This document shows, in pieces, positions 35,829-44,066 of a DNA stretch of 64,000 nucleotides (positions are counted from its first letter, which is position 1; every line of letters begins with the position of its first letter). Source of the stretch: Streptomyces hygroscopicus (GTDB taxonomy: Bacteria; Actinomycetota; Actinomycetes; Streptomycetales; Streptomycetaceae). Both the position numbers and the translations under genes were made by a program. The stretch covers positions 7,812,001-7,876,000 of the forward strand of contig CP018627.1 of assembly GCA_002021875.1 (NCBI GenBank), in the 5' to 3' direction. The notes below the pieces were generated by a model that saw nothing but the letters and a program-made list of their open reading frames with translations, searched no databases and was not told where the DNA came from.

Positions 35829-36394
35829 CGGGTTCCTTCCGTGAGCTGCCGCGGTGAAGGGCCAGAAAGCGCGGGGAACTGGCTTCTGAGCTTGTCCATG
35901 CCACGGGCGAGCTGGGACCGCACGGTGCTGGGTGAGATGCCCAGGTCCGCCGCGATCTCGGCATCGGACAGGTCGTGGAAGTACCGCAGCACCACGACCG
36001 TGCGCATGCGCATCGGCAGACACTGAAGGGCGCGGACCAACTGGTCCCTGCTGTCGATACGCCCGTACTCGTCCCCAGCAACCGCCCGCTCGCCGCTGTC
36101 CTGATGCGGAACCATGCGGCGGAACCTCCGCCACCGGTCGTTGGCCAGGTTCACCATGATCCGCCGGACGTAGGCGTCGGGAGCATCCTTGGCGGCGATC
36201 GTGCGCCACTTGCGGCAGGCCCGCTCCAGCGTCTCCTGGACCAGGTCCTCCGCCGCCTCACGGTTCCCCGTCAAGACAAGGGCGCCGCGGAACAACGCGG
36301 CCGACCGCGTCGCGACAAAACCATGGAAGTCCATCTCCGCCGAACCGGCCTCGGCGAGGCCGGTTCTCAGCTTCCACTCACTTGCCAGATCCAC
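35825..36394 (-). CDS. ECF RNA polymerase sigma factor, SigE-like family
   Basis: 189 residues. Region 2: DFHGFVATRSAALFRGALVL, then NREAAEDLVQETLERACRKW and DAYVRRIMVNLANDRWRR. Region 4: CLPMRMRTVVVLRYFHDLSD, then IAADLGISPSTVRSQLARGM. This is the SigE-family ECF subgroup common in Streptomyces. It would direct polymerase to its own promoter set, probably including this operon; the coupled membrane protein is the likely modulator. Confidence 0.92.
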   Translation of the reverse strand: MDLASEWKLRTGLAEAGSAEMDFHGFVATRSAALFRGALVLTGNREAAEDLVQETLERACRKWRTIAAKDAPDAYVRRIMVNLANDRWRRFRRMVPHQDSGERAVAGDEYGRIDSRDQLVRALQCLPMRMRTVVVLRYFHDLSDAEIAADLGISPSTVRSQLARGMDKLRSQFPALSGPSPRQLTEGTR

Positions 36395-36557
36395 ACGTCC
36401 TCCCTTCCTGTCACCCCTCCTTGACGGGGAGGCCCGCTCGTCTGCTGCATGGCCACGATGAGAGCTGGGTCACAGGCCGAGGTGTAGGGATCCCTAACGA
36501 CGCGGTGGTCCTGGCGAACCAGGCCGTGGTCGCTGGGTGGGCTGGCGCCGAGCGGCC

Positions 36558-36818
36558 TCAGTACTTCTGTCGGCCGCCCGGGTAACGGATCGGCTTACGG
36601 CATTCCGGCGCGTTTTCAGGTGCAGGCTCGTCGCCGAGCGCGTAACACAGGGCGGCGTGCAACTGCTCCGCTTCCACCACCGTCAGCACCAGCGATGCCA
36701 GGGATGCGCGACCGGGGCGGCGAACGTGAAGCGGCAGTTCAAACAGACCGTCTTTCCTTGGGCGCAGACCGTGTCCCGGTGCGGGACCGACTTGCCAGCC
36801 GTCTGACGCGTTACTCAT
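36558..36818 (-). CDS. Small conserved protein with PECR-P-RYPGGRQ-Y C-terminus (module copy A, gene 3)
   Basis: 86 residues; ATG overlaps the stop of the previous gene. It begins WQVGPAPGHGLRPRK, has a beta-rich middle and a conserved helix (AEQLHAALCYALG), and ends PECRKPIRYPGGRQKY. The protein at 55246-55497 matches along its whole length (WQIGPVPGRGLR, AEQLHAALCYALG and PECRQPVRYPGGRQRY). No known domain. Invariant Cys residues (in LCYALG and PECR) and the fixed C-terminus suggest a binding or recognition role. Confidence 0.75.
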   Translation of the reverse strand: MSNASDGWQVGPAPGHGLRPRKDGLFELPLHVRRPGRASLASLVLTVVEAEQLHAALCYALGDEPAPENAPECRKPIRYPGGRQKY

Positions 36819-37147
36819 TCCGGTCCCTCGTTCGTCCGAGTCGATCCGTGGCGCTCGCACCCCTCGGGCACCGGCAGACGCCCGCCGCGGCTCTCTGCGA
36901 TCCGAAGCGCGTCTCGCAACGCCTCCATCAGGCGGTTCGAGAGGTAACGGAGCTCTCGGGCGTTCGCCTTTCGGTCGCGGAGCAGCAGGTGGGCGTGGCC
37001 GATGAGTTCGGCGCCCATCTGCAGCTGGACCGCTTCCATCTCGTCAGCCAGCCGCGACAGATACCCCTCGCCGTCCGCGTCCGGCACCAGGTAGCACGGC
37101 TTCCCGCCGGGGCCGGGCCAGGGCAGCAGTCGCGGTTGCGCACTCAC
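36815..37147 (-). CDS. Small helical conserved protein (module copy A, gene 2)
   Basis: 110 residues from a GTG (VSAQPRLLPWPGPGGKPCYL) overlapping the upstream stop (GTGA); a GTG ten codons earlier is possible. The N-terminal LLPWPGPGGKPCYL segment is followed by long helices (EMEAVQLQMGAELIGHAHLL and ARELRYLSNRLMEALRDALR) and IAESRGGRLP. The same pattern occurs at 54924-55253 (LLPWTDPDGKPCYL, ARELRYLADRLCEALRDVLR, VAESRGARLP). Unknown function; coiled helical adaptor by appearance. Confidence 0.75.
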   Translation of the reverse strand: MSAQPRLLPWPGPGGKPCYLVPDADGEGYLSRLADEMEAVQLQMGAELIGHAHLLLRDRKANARELRYLSNRLMEALRDALRIAESRGGRLPVPEGCERHGSTRTNEGPE

Positions 37148-37299
37148 CTGACCACCACCATCCCGTGCGGCGCGCACAACAGCTCGACCCGAGGCACGTC
37201 CTGCCGGCGCCCGTGCACCACCGGGTACGGCCGGACCAGCCGCACCTGCCGTAACACTCTCGACAGCGATCCGAGGATCCTGCCGATGCGGTTCGTCAT
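37144..37299 (-). CDS. Small basic peptide gene (module copy A, gene 1)
   Basis: 51 residues from the ATG before TNRIGRILGSLSRVLRQVRL, with AAGGA upstream; an earlier in-frame ATG (37332) lacks a ribosome site. Arginine-rich amphipathic N-terminus, then VELLCAPHGMVVV at the end. It precedes and overlaps the two small conserved genes, as the short frame at 54823-54927 does in the second module. Coding status rests on position and overlap. Confidence 0.5.
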   Translation of the reverse strand: MTNRIGRILGSLSRVLRQVRLVRPYPVVHGRRQDVPRVELLCAPHGMVVVR

Positions 37300-37463
37300 G
37301 TCGACCTGCTTCCTTAGGGTCAGGTTGGCCATGCCCCGGGGCACCACGCGTGCCGCCGGGGCCTTCTCTTCGGGACGGTCAGGGGCGTGCGTCCGCGTCA
37401 CAGCCGCCGAGGCACTGGAGGCGTGAGGGCGGGAGCTGTCAGCCCGTCCCGTCCCGGAGACGG

Positions 37464-37562
37464 CAACTCCCGCCGTGGAAATGTTGGGGCTATGGGACGT
37501 CCTGTTGAAGGCCATTGAGAGGACAGATAAAGGACTTATTCGGGACTCAGTGGCGGGAGTTG
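37464..37562. promoter_or_regulatory. Spaced 11-bp inverted repeat between regulator and module A
   Basis: CAACTCCCGCC (37464-37474) and GGCGGGAGTTG (37552-37562) are perfect inverse copies 77 bp apart. They lie in the divergent spacer between the small-protein module and the HTH/TPR regulator (start 37647). Likely binding half-sites for a regulator that bridges or loops; inference. Confidence 0.4.
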
Positions 37563-37646
37563 AGTGGCGTGGGGTCCTCAAACCGGCCTTCCGGGGCTAC
37601 GGTGGGCTCAGTTGACCCACCCCGTACATAGCCGTGAGGAGGTCCA

Positions 37647-38930
37647 GTGCCCAGGCCAGTAGGAAACGCGCGGTTGAAGGCCGCCCGACAGGCGGCGGGA
37701 TACGCCTCTCAGGAAGCCTTCGCCGAGGCGATCCGTCACACCGCTCCTCAGCTCGGCATAAGGTCGTTGCAGATCAGCGTGCGCCAGGTCCGCCGCTGGG
37801 AGTCGGCGAATCCGCCATGGCCGCAGCCTGATGTTCAGCGTGTGCTTGCGCACCTGCTGGGCCAGCCCATCGGCGAACTGGGATTCACCGCGCCGTGGGG
37901 CAGGTCCGGTTCTGCACCGGAGGGCCCCAATCGGCGGCCCGTCACCGCGTCAGGCGCTCCCGCGATCGGCCCCGCCCCCGGGCCGCTTCCCATCTCGAGC
38001 GATGCCACGCAACCGGTCACCGCAGGCACCGATTTCGCCACGATCACCGCCGCTCACCGACGCCTGTACTGGTCCGTGCAGCCGTCCCAACTCCACGCCA
38101 GCGTGGTGGAACACACCCGACTGGGCACAGCACTCATCGGCGAGACAACCGGCCGCTGCCGTACCACCCTTGCCGCCGCGCTCGCCGAGTCCTACCTGCT
38201 GGCCGGGCGGATCGACTTCTTCGACCTCCAACAGCCCCAGGCCGCGGGAAACGCGTTTGTGCGTGGTCTCCAGGCCGCGGGGGAGGCCGACGACTCGCTA
38301 CTCGGAGCGGCGATCCTGGCTCATACCGCATTCATCCCCGGATGGGCGGGACAGCGAGAAGACGCCGAAGAGCGAATGTCCGCCGCCCGTGCCTACGCCC
38401 GGAGGGGCAATGCCCCCGCGCTGATGCTCGCTTGGCTTGACGCAGTCGAGGCCGAGTGCATGACGCGTTGCAGCGATACCCGTACGGCGCTGCGCCTGAT
38501 AGCCCACGCCGAGCACGTGTTGGCCCACGACGAGGCAGACGAGCCCTGCCCGGTATGGATGGACTGGTTCACCCCGGTCCGCCTCGCCGCTTTCAAGGGC
38601 AACACGCAGCTGATCGCCGGACACACAGCCCAGGCCCGGACGACGCTGCTCGAAGTCCTGGGCAACCTGCCTGCCCACGACGGCAAACAGCGGACGATCA
38701 TCCTCGGCGACCTGGCGGCCGTGGAGGCGGCGGCAGATAAGCCGGAAGAAGCCTGCCGATGGGCCAATGAAGCACTCGACCAGCTCGGCGCGACCTGGTA
38801 CGCCGTCGGCATGGACCGGATCCGTGACGTACGCAAGCGGCTGCACGCATGGCGCGACGAGCCGTACGTCCGCAGTCTGGACGACCGGATGTACGGCTGG
38901 GGAACGACCGTCAGCGCTCTTCAGCGTTGA
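37647..38930 (+). CDS. HTH regulator with C-terminal TPR-like sensor domain
   Basis: 427 residues from a GTG behind GAGGAGG. The N-terminal ~70 residues are an XRE-like HTH (ARLKAARQAAGYASQEAFAE, then ISVRQVRRWESANPPWPQPD); a proline-rich linker spans about 75-120. The rest is a helical TPR-like array (HRRLYWSVQPSQLHASVVEH, LAESYLLAGRIDFFDLQQ, ILGDLAAVEAAADKPEEAC). This architecture is common in Streptomyces regulators that sense signals through the repeats. It is divergent from the small-protein module A, its likely target. Confidence 0.85.
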   Translation: MPRPVGNARLKAARQAAGYASQEAFAEAIRHTAPQLGIRSLQISVRQVRRWESANPPWPQPDVQRVLAHLLGQPIGELGFTAPWGRSGSAPEGPNRRPVTASGAPAIGPAPGPLPISSDATQPVTAGTDFATITAAHRRLYWSVQPSQLHASVVEHTRLGTALIGETTGRCRTTLAAALAESYLLAGRIDFFDLQQPQAAGNAFVRGLQAAGEADDSLLGAAILAHTAFIPGWAGQREDAEERMSAARAYARRGNAPALMLAWLDAVEAECMTRCSDTRTALRLIAHAEHVLAHDEADEPCPVWMDWFTPVRLAAFKGNTQLIAGHTAQARTTLLEVLGNLPAHDGKQRTIILGDLAAVEAAADKPEEACRWANEALDQLGATWYAVGMDRIRDVRKRLHAWRDEPYVRSLDDRMYGWGTTVSALQR

Positions 38931-39570
38931 CGGTGGCGACCAGGTCCGGCAACTCGGCGAGGCTGTGGACGCGGAAGGTGGGGATTGCGGCGGCATCCGG
39001 GTCGTCCCACTGAATCGTGGCCCACGGCCCGCGCCGGATCAGCGCCGTCCTCATGCCCGCCTTGGCCGCCGGACGGATGTCGTTGTCCATCCGGTCACCC
39101 ACGTAAAGGATCTCCTCGGCCCGGCAGGGGGCGGCGTCCGTCACAGCGGAGAAGAATGCCGGGTCGGGCTTGGACACACCCCAGTCGTCGGACGTGCCGA
39201 TGAAGTCGGCCGTGAGGTCGAGGGAACGCAGAATGCCCCCGGCACGTACGGTCTGGTTGCCCGCGATGCCCACCCACAGACCGGCGTCCCGCAGTGCCGT
39301 CAACGCCGGACGGACGTCCGAGTACAGGTCGCCGTCGCCGAAGTGCTCCGGCTGGCCCGCCTGGGCCCGCTTCTCCCGCTCTTCGGAAAGATCAAATCCG
39401 GGGCGGAAGACCTGGAACGTTTCGCGGTAGTCCCGACCTTGAGCGATCACGGCACCGAACATCGTCGCGAAGGTGTGCCGGGGCACTCCCAGCCAATCCG
39501 CCCATGTGCCGTACTCGCGCGTTTCGTCCACCAAGCACTCGCCGACATCAAACACCACAGCTCGGATCAT
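38911..39570 (-). CDS. HAD-superfamily hydrolase
   Basis: 219 residues from the ATG before IRAVVFDVGECLVDE; the first Asp of motif I is present (FDVGE), but the usual second acid two residues later is Gly, as in dehalogenase or phosphatase variants of the superfamily. Motif III/IV: GVSKPDPAFFSAV and LYVGDRMDNDIRPAAKAG are intact. The small cap is of HAD subfamily IA type. Substrate unknown. Its 3' end overlaps the last 20 bp of the convergent regulator gene. Confidence 0.88.
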   Translation of the reverse strand: MIRAVVFDVGECLVDETREYGTWADWLGVPRHTFATMFGAVIAQGRDYRETFQVFRPGFDLSEEREKRAQAGQPEHFGDGDLYSDVRPALTALRDAGLWVGIAGNQTVRAGGILRSLDLTADFIGTSDDWGVSKPDPAFFSAVTDAAPCRAEEILYVGDRMDNDIRPAAKAGMRTALIRRGPWATIQWDDPDAAAIPTFRVHSLAELPDLVATVNAEER

Positions 39571-39631
39571 GAAAGCAGCGTAGGCGAATCGGACCATGCG
39601 TTTCGCGGGCTCGGACGGGCAGCGAAGAAAC

Positions 39632-39674
39632 ACCGCGGCGGTGGAGCCGCCGTAGGCAACTCCACCGCCGCGGT
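39632..39674 (-). terminator. Hairpin terminator of the lipoprotein gene
   Basis: A perfect 15-bp stem (ACCGCGGCGGTGGAG and its complement) with a 13-base loop begins 12 bp beyond the lipoprotein stop. Minus strand. Confidence 0.7.
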
Positions 39675-39685
39675 CGGGCAGGGGC

Positions 39686-40345
39686 TTACTCGTGGGCGCT
39701 GATCACACCGCCGGCGCTGAGCACGATGTACACGCCGTTGGCGTCCATCCCGTCGTCGTGCTGGTTCGCCTCCAGGGTGCCGTCCACCGAGCCCTCGTTG
39801 CCGATGATGTCCGCGCGGAAGTGGGCGTCGCCGACCTTCGTGACCTTGGCCGTCCAGCCGCCCGCGAGCTTGTATGTGCCCGGTCCGCTGTGCTCGCCGC
39901 CCATCCAGGAGTGGACCTCGCCGCCCAGCGTGAGCACGACGTACATGCCGTTGGCGTCGAGGCCGGCATCGCGCTGGTTCGCCTCCAGCGTGGCCAGGAC
40001 GGCACCGTCATTGATGATCTTGAGGCGGTAGTGCTGGGTACCGAGCTTGTCGATCTTGGCCGTGCTGCCGTCCGCCAACTTCTGGCCGCCGGTCGAGGAT
40101 GGCGCCTTGTCCGTATCGCCCGTCTTCCCGCCCGTCTTGGCGTCGGGCTTGGCGTCGGAGCCCTGCGCTCCGGAGGAGGAACCCCCGCTGCTGGACTCGG
40201 CGGAGGCCACGGGCTTCTTCGTGCCGGTGTCGTCCGTGTCGTTGTTGCAGGCGGTCAGGCTGAAGCTGGCGGCTGCGATCAGGGCTGCGGCGGCAATGCG
40301 AATGGTGCGGCGACGAGCGGTGCGGACAGTGGTGTTGGCGTTCAT
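39686..40345 (-). CDS. Secreted lipoprotein with two repeated domains
   Basis: 219 residues from an ATG after GGGGGA. Signal peptide with twin-arginine-like n-region (TARRRTIRIAAAALIA) and lipobox LTAC (Cys near 33). A Ser/Gly/Lys/Asp-rich linker spans about 40-90. Two similar domains of ~60 residues follow; each carries TLEANQ-x-D-x-G-x-DANG-x-Y-x-VL-x-x-GG (for example TLEANQRDAGLDANGMYVVL). It should be anchored outside the membrane. I do not recognise the domain; it may be a small adhesin or inhibitor-like module. Repeated CGCTAACA boxes lie upstream. Confidence 0.82.
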   Translation of the reverse strand: MNANTTVRTARRRTIRIAAAALIAAASFSLTACNNDTDDTGTKKPVASAESSSGGSSSGAQGSDAKPDAKTGGKTGDTDKAPSSTGGQKLADGSTAKIDKLGTQHYRLKIINDGAVLATLEANQRDAGLDANGMYVVLTLGGEVHSWMGGEHSGPGTYKLAGGWTAKVTKVGDAHFRADIIGNEGSVDGTLEANQHDDGMDANGVYIVLSAGGVISAHE

Positions 40346-40429
40346 TTCGAGTCCCCCAGGGGCAGCCGGTGACGTTGTTCTCGGTACGTCACCCACTCTG
40401 GTCGGGGCCGCTACCGCAAGCCTGCCGCT

Positions 40430-40463
40430 CCGCTAACACCCCGCTAACACGGCTGTTAGCGGG
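40430..40463. promoter_or_regulatory. CGCTAACA repeats with 10-4-10 inverted repeat upstream of lipoprotein gene
   Basis: CCGCTAACACC (40430-40440) is followed directly by CCCGCTAACA-CGGC-TGTTAGCGGG (40440-40463), giving three copies of the box, two of them as a perfect inverted repeat. It lies 85-118 bp before the lipoprotein start. It looks like a multi-site operator. Confidence 0.5.
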
Positions 40464-40973
40464 GGCGGGGGAACGACGCGCATGTTGCCTCGACTCGTCA
40501 GCGTCGCCATCCGCCCGAAAATCGGTGGAGCCACGCTCCCGTGTGCCGTTACCGTGCTTCCGCCCGCAGTCACCCTGTCAAGGACATGCCGTTGTACACC
40601 AAGTGAGACCCCCCAAGCGCTGATCCGTCGCGCGTCGCGCATATGCGGCGTGCTGCTTTTCGTTGCGGTCTTCTCACTGGAAGCGGTTCACTCTGTGGCC
40701 AAGAACTGGGCTGTCGTGCCCACCTGTCTCCCGATCAACGCCTGGTCCCTCGCGCTGTGCACCAGGCGCCGAGACATCACCGAGCTCGACCCGGTCGTAC
40801 GGCGCGATCGGCCGGCCTGGCAGTCGCCGTACGGTCCACCGCCGCGGCGGGCGCACCGCGGGCGGTGGGCGCCGGTGCCGGGAGTGGTCGGGGCTCGGTC
40901 CGCTGTGCGGCGTGGGAATCTGTGCCAGCGGTGCGACTGAGCGCCGAGTCCGGCGGCGATCGGATATCAGGAC
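40464..40973. other. ~510-bp spacer with no convincing gene
   Basis: Between the operator-like repeats and the deacylase stop I see no gene. A plus-strand frame at 40482-40940 has a plausible GGGGGA site, but its codon use and protein (Arg/Pro-rich, no domain) are unlike the neighbours. No hairpin or RNA gene was recognised. Confidence 0.5.
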
Positions 40974-42584
40974 CTAGGCGCGCCGTACCGAACGCCCCGC
41001 CAGGACGTCCGTGCGGCGGCCGTTCTCGATGACGAAGCGGCCGTCGATGAGGACGTGGGGGATGCCGGTCGGCAGGGTGCGCGGGGTGTCGAAGGTCGAG
41101 CCCGCCGCCACCGTCTGCGGGTCGAAGAGGACGAGGTCGGCGCGGTAGCCCTCGTGGATCCGGCCGCGGTCGGGGAGGCGGAGACGGGCCGCGGGGCGGG
41201 AGGTGAGGTGGGCGACGCACTCCTCCAGGGTGAGGACGCCCAGCTCGCGGACGTAGCGGCCGAGGTACTGCGGGAAGGTGCCGTACGCGCGGGGGTGGGG
41301 CTTGGCGCCCTGGAGGATGCCGTCGCTGCCGCCCGTGTGGACGGGGTGCCGCATGATCGCCTGGACGTTCTCCTCGTGCCCGACGTGCTGCAGGATCGTC
41401 GGGCCGAGGTGGTCGTCCAGGAGGAGGCGGCGGGCGGTGACCCAGGGGGCCTCGCCCCGTTCGCGGGCGCTCGCGGCGATGGTCCGGCCGACGTAGCCGG
41501 TGAGGGACGGGTCGTTCACGCCGGAGATCTCGATCGTGTCCCAGTCCATCGGTACGCCATGGCAGCCGTCCGCTCCCTCCACCTCCATCACGTGGCGGAT
41601 GCGCTCGGCCGTCGCGTCGTCGCGCAGCCGCGCGAGCGCCGCGTCGGGGCCGCCCTCGGCCGCCCAGCTCGGCATCATCGCGGCCAGCGTGGTGCAGCCG
41701 GGGAGGTAGGGGTAGGTGTCGAGGGTGATGTCGGCGCCGTCGGCGAGGGCCGTGTCGAGGAGGGTGAGGAGTTCGGGGGCGCGGCCCTTGTTGAGGCCGA
41801 AGTTCATGGTGGCGTGGGCGAGATGGAGCGCGCAGCCGGCCTCGCGGGTGAGGGCCACCATCTCCTCGTACGCGCGCAGGGCGCCGGCGCCGTAGGAGCG
41901 GTGGTGGGGGCAGTAGTAGCCGTCGTACGCGGCCACGACCCGGCACAGCTCGGTGAGTTCGGCGTCGGAGGCGTACATCCCGGGGGTGTAGGTGAGGCCG
42001 GAGGAGAGGCCGACGGCGCCCTGCTGAAGCCCCTCCGCCACCAGCTCCTTCATCCGGGCGACCTCCGCCGGTGTCGCGTCGCGGTCCTCCCAGCCGACCG
42101 CGAGCATCCGCACGGTGCCCTGGGGGATGAGGTAGGCGGCGTTGACCGCGATGCCCTGGCCGCCGAAGCCGTGGTCCAGGCGGTCCAGGAACTCGCCGAC
42201 GGTGCGCCAGGTGAAGTCGATGTCGGAACCGTCGCCGTTCCAGCCGGTGATGGCGGTACGGATCTGGGCGAGGGTCCGGTCGTCCACGGGGGCGTACGAG
42301 AGCCCGTCCTGGCCGATGACTTCGAGGGTCACGCCCTGCGCGGCCTTCGCCGAGTGGTCGGGGTCGCGGAGCAGCGCGAGGTCGCTGTGCGCGTGCATGT
42401 CGATGAAGCCGGGGGAGAGGACGAGGCCGTCCGCGTCCACGGTGCGGCGGGCGGTGGGGCGCGGCCCGCCGCCGTCCGCACGGACGACGGCGGCGATCCG
42501 GCCGCCGTCCACGGCCACGTCGGCCCGGTAGGCGGCACCACCGGTGCCGTCGATGACGCGTGCGTCGCGGATGACCAGGTCCAT
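40974..42584 (-). CDS. N-acyl-D-amino-acid deacylase (D-aminoacylase family)
   Basis: 536 residues; amidohydrolase-fold metalloenzyme removing the acyl group from N-acyl-D-amino acids. The N-terminal beta-sandwich strands (LVIRDARVIDGTGGAAYRAD) and GFIDMHAHSDLALL (HxH metal pair) are clear. Other family signatures: SSGLTYTPGMYAS (the Cys/Gly-rich substrate loop region), HLAHATMNFG, DTYPYLPGCTT, and HTGGSDGILQGAKPHPRAYG at the C-terminal active site. The C-terminal strands are GYRADLVLFDP. It lies 45 bp downstream of the D-amino-acid deaminase gene and is probably co-transcribed. Confidence 0.92.
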   Translation of the reverse strand: MDLVIRDARVIDGTGGAAYRADVAVDGGRIAAVVRADGGGPRPTARRTVDADGLVLSPGFIDMHAHSDLALLRDPDHSAKAAQGVTLEVIGQDGLSYAPVDDRTLAQIRTAITGWNGDGSDIDFTWRTVGEFLDRLDHGFGGQGIAVNAAYLIPQGTVRMLAVGWEDRDATPAEVARMKELVAEGLQQGAVGLSSGLTYTPGMYASDAELTELCRVVAAYDGYYCPHHRSYGAGALRAYEEMVALTREAGCALHLAHATMNFGLNKGRAPELLTLLDTALADGADITLDTYPYLPGCTTLAAMMPSWAAEGGPDAALARLRDDATAERIRHVMEVEGADGCHGVPMDWDTIEISGVNDPSLTGYVGRTIAASARERGEAPWVTARRLLLDDHLGPTILQHVGHEENVQAIMRHPVHTGGSDGILQGAKPHPRAYGTFPQYLGRYVRELGVLTLEECVAHLTSRPAARLRLPDRGRIHEGYRADLVLFDPQTVAAGSTFDTPRTLPTGIPHVLIDGRFVIENGRRTDVLAGRSVRRA

Positions 42585-42629
42585 GGGTGCGTCTCCCTGT
42601 GCGCGGAGTGGGGCGGAGCCCCGGAGGGG

Positions 42630-43919
42630 TCAGAAGAAGGTGCGGATGTAGTCCGTGACCGTGCCGTCCGCCTCCGCCACCGGAATGAGCTGCCACTTGT
42701 CGAAGCTGGTGCACGGATGCGAGAGCCCCAGGGCCACCCAGTCGCCGACCTCCAGCTCCGTGCCGTCCGCGACGGTGACCCAGGCGTGCTGGTCGGAGAG
42801 GGCGGTGATGGCCAGGCCCGTGGCGGGGCGGGTGGCGCCGTCGCGGGCGGAGCGGATGAGCTGGGGTGCGGGCAGGTCGAGGTCGTAGGCCGCGTCCCGC
42901 TTGCCCGCGTTGAGGAACGCCTGGCCGGGCTCGGGGCGGGAGACGACCTGGGCCCACAGGCGGAAGGCCGGGTGCAGCTCGCCCTCCTCCGGGACGCGGT
43001 TGAAGGGGGTGAGGTGCCGGTAGTGGCCGTCGTCGTGGGAGACGTACGCACCCGAGCGCAGCAGCTTCAGCACCGGCCGGGACAGCGTGGGCAGCTCCGC
43101 GAGGACGTCCGCCACCGCGTCGAACCACGCGCTGCCGCCCGCGCTGACGACCACCTCGTCCACGCCCTCGAAGCGGCCCGCCGCGTCGAAGTCCGCGGCC
43201 AGCGCGGTGAGCCGGCGCAGCCATGCCCGTACCCGCTCGCCGGTCGGCTTGGGCACCTCGCCCTCGTAGCCGGCCACGCCGACCAGCCGCAGGGTCCCGG
43301 TGGCCGCGACCGCGTCGGCGACCGCCGCGCACTCCGCCTCCGTACGGACCCCGGTACGCGCTCCTTCGCCGCCGCCCAGCTCGACCACCACCTCGACCGG
43401 CCGCCGCGCGCCCGCCTCCCGCAGCGCCGCGTCCATCAGCTCGACGCCGCGCACCGAGTCGACGTAGGCGATGAAGCGGAAATCGGGGTCGGCGTCGAGC
43501 TCGGCCGCGAGCCAGTGCAGGGCGGCGGCGTCGACGACCTCATTGGCGAGGAAGATCCGCTGGATGCCGAAGGCCCGGTAGACCCGCACCTGGGTGGGGA
43601 CGGCCGCGGTGATGCCCCAGGCCCCGTGGGCGAGCTGGCGCTCGAAGAGCTGGGGGGCCATGGAGGTCTTGCCGTGCGGGGCGAAGGCGAGCCCATGGGC
43701 GGCGGAGTAGCGCTCCATCGCCACCAGATTGTGCTCCAGCGCCTCGGCCGACAGGGCCAGGACGGGCGTGGTGAAGCCGCCGGTGAACAGGGACCGCCGC
43801 TCGGCGGCCAGCTCGCCGACCGTAAGGCCCTCGGCGCTCGCGGGCAGCCCCTTGAAGCGGTGGTCCACGCGCTCTCGCGCGAGAGCGGCGACGGCCTGGT
43901 CGCTGTGGTCGGTGGCCAT
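42630..43919 (-). CDS. D-amino-acid deaminase / D-threonine aldolase-like PLP enzyme (fold III)
   Basis: 429 residues from the ATG before ATDHSDQAV, after GGAGG. The alanine-racemase-like barrel with PLP lysine in FAPHGKTSMAPQLF, the phosphate loop VVVSAGGSAWFDAVADV and the late zinc pair in LSHPCTSFDKWQLIPV (His-x-Cys) match D-serine dehydratase/D-threonine aldolase relatives annotated as amino-acid deaminases. Expected to act on free D-amino acids released by the downstream deacylase. First gene of the minus-strand unit, divergent from the sugar-kinase operon. Confidence 0.88.
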   Translation of the reverse strand: MATDHSDQAVAALARERVDHRFKGLPASAEGLTVGELAAERRSLFTGGFTTPVLALSAEALEHNLVAMERYSAAHGLAFAPHGKTSMAPQLFERQLAHGAWGITAAVPTQVRVYRAFGIQRIFLANEVVDAAALHWLAAELDADPDFRFIAYVDSVRGVELMDAALREAGARRPVEVVVELGGGEGARTGVRTEAECAAVADAVAATGTLRLVGVAGYEGEVPKPTGERVRAWLRRLTALAADFDAAGRFEGVDEVVVSAGGSAWFDAVADVLAELPTLSRPVLKLLRSGAYVSHDDGHYRHLTPFNRVPEEGELHPAFRLWAQVVSRPEPGQAFLNAGKRDAAYDLDLPAPQLIRSARDGATRPATGLAITALSDQHAWVTVADGTELEVGDWVALGLSHPCTSFDKWQLIPVAEADGTVTDYIRTFF

Positions 43920-43944
43920 GGAGGCGCCTCCATTACGGATTACG

Positions 43945-43961
43945 GTTGCAATCTCTGCAAC
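43945..43961. promoter_or_regulatory. GTTGCA-N5-TGCAAC operator candidate (IclR)
   Basis: GTTGCAATCTCTGCAAC is a perfect 6-5-6 palindrome, 26 bp before the deaminase start and 106 bp before the divergent kinase start. IclR-type regulators often bind such TTGCA-spaced sites, and an IclR gene is in the divergent operon. The surrounding 60 bases (CATTGCGCATATCGCTTAGC) are AT-richer than average and fit the promoters. Confidence 0.5.
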
Positions 43962-44066
43962 GTTCATTGCGCATATCGCTTAGCGCTGTCTAACATCCCG
44001 CCCAGCACCGGGTCAACGGTGTGCGGCTGACCCCCATCCGTCCACCCACGAGGAGCGAGACCAAAC

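Noticed and set aside
40482..40940. 152-codon plus-strand gene
   Set aside because: Plausible ribosome site, but codon use is unlike the neighbours and the protein has no recognisable features.
41055..44030. 991-codon plus-strand frame across the D-amino-acid genes
   Set aside because: Composition is Gly/Val/Ala/Arg without motifs; both minus-strand genes beneath it have complete family signatures.
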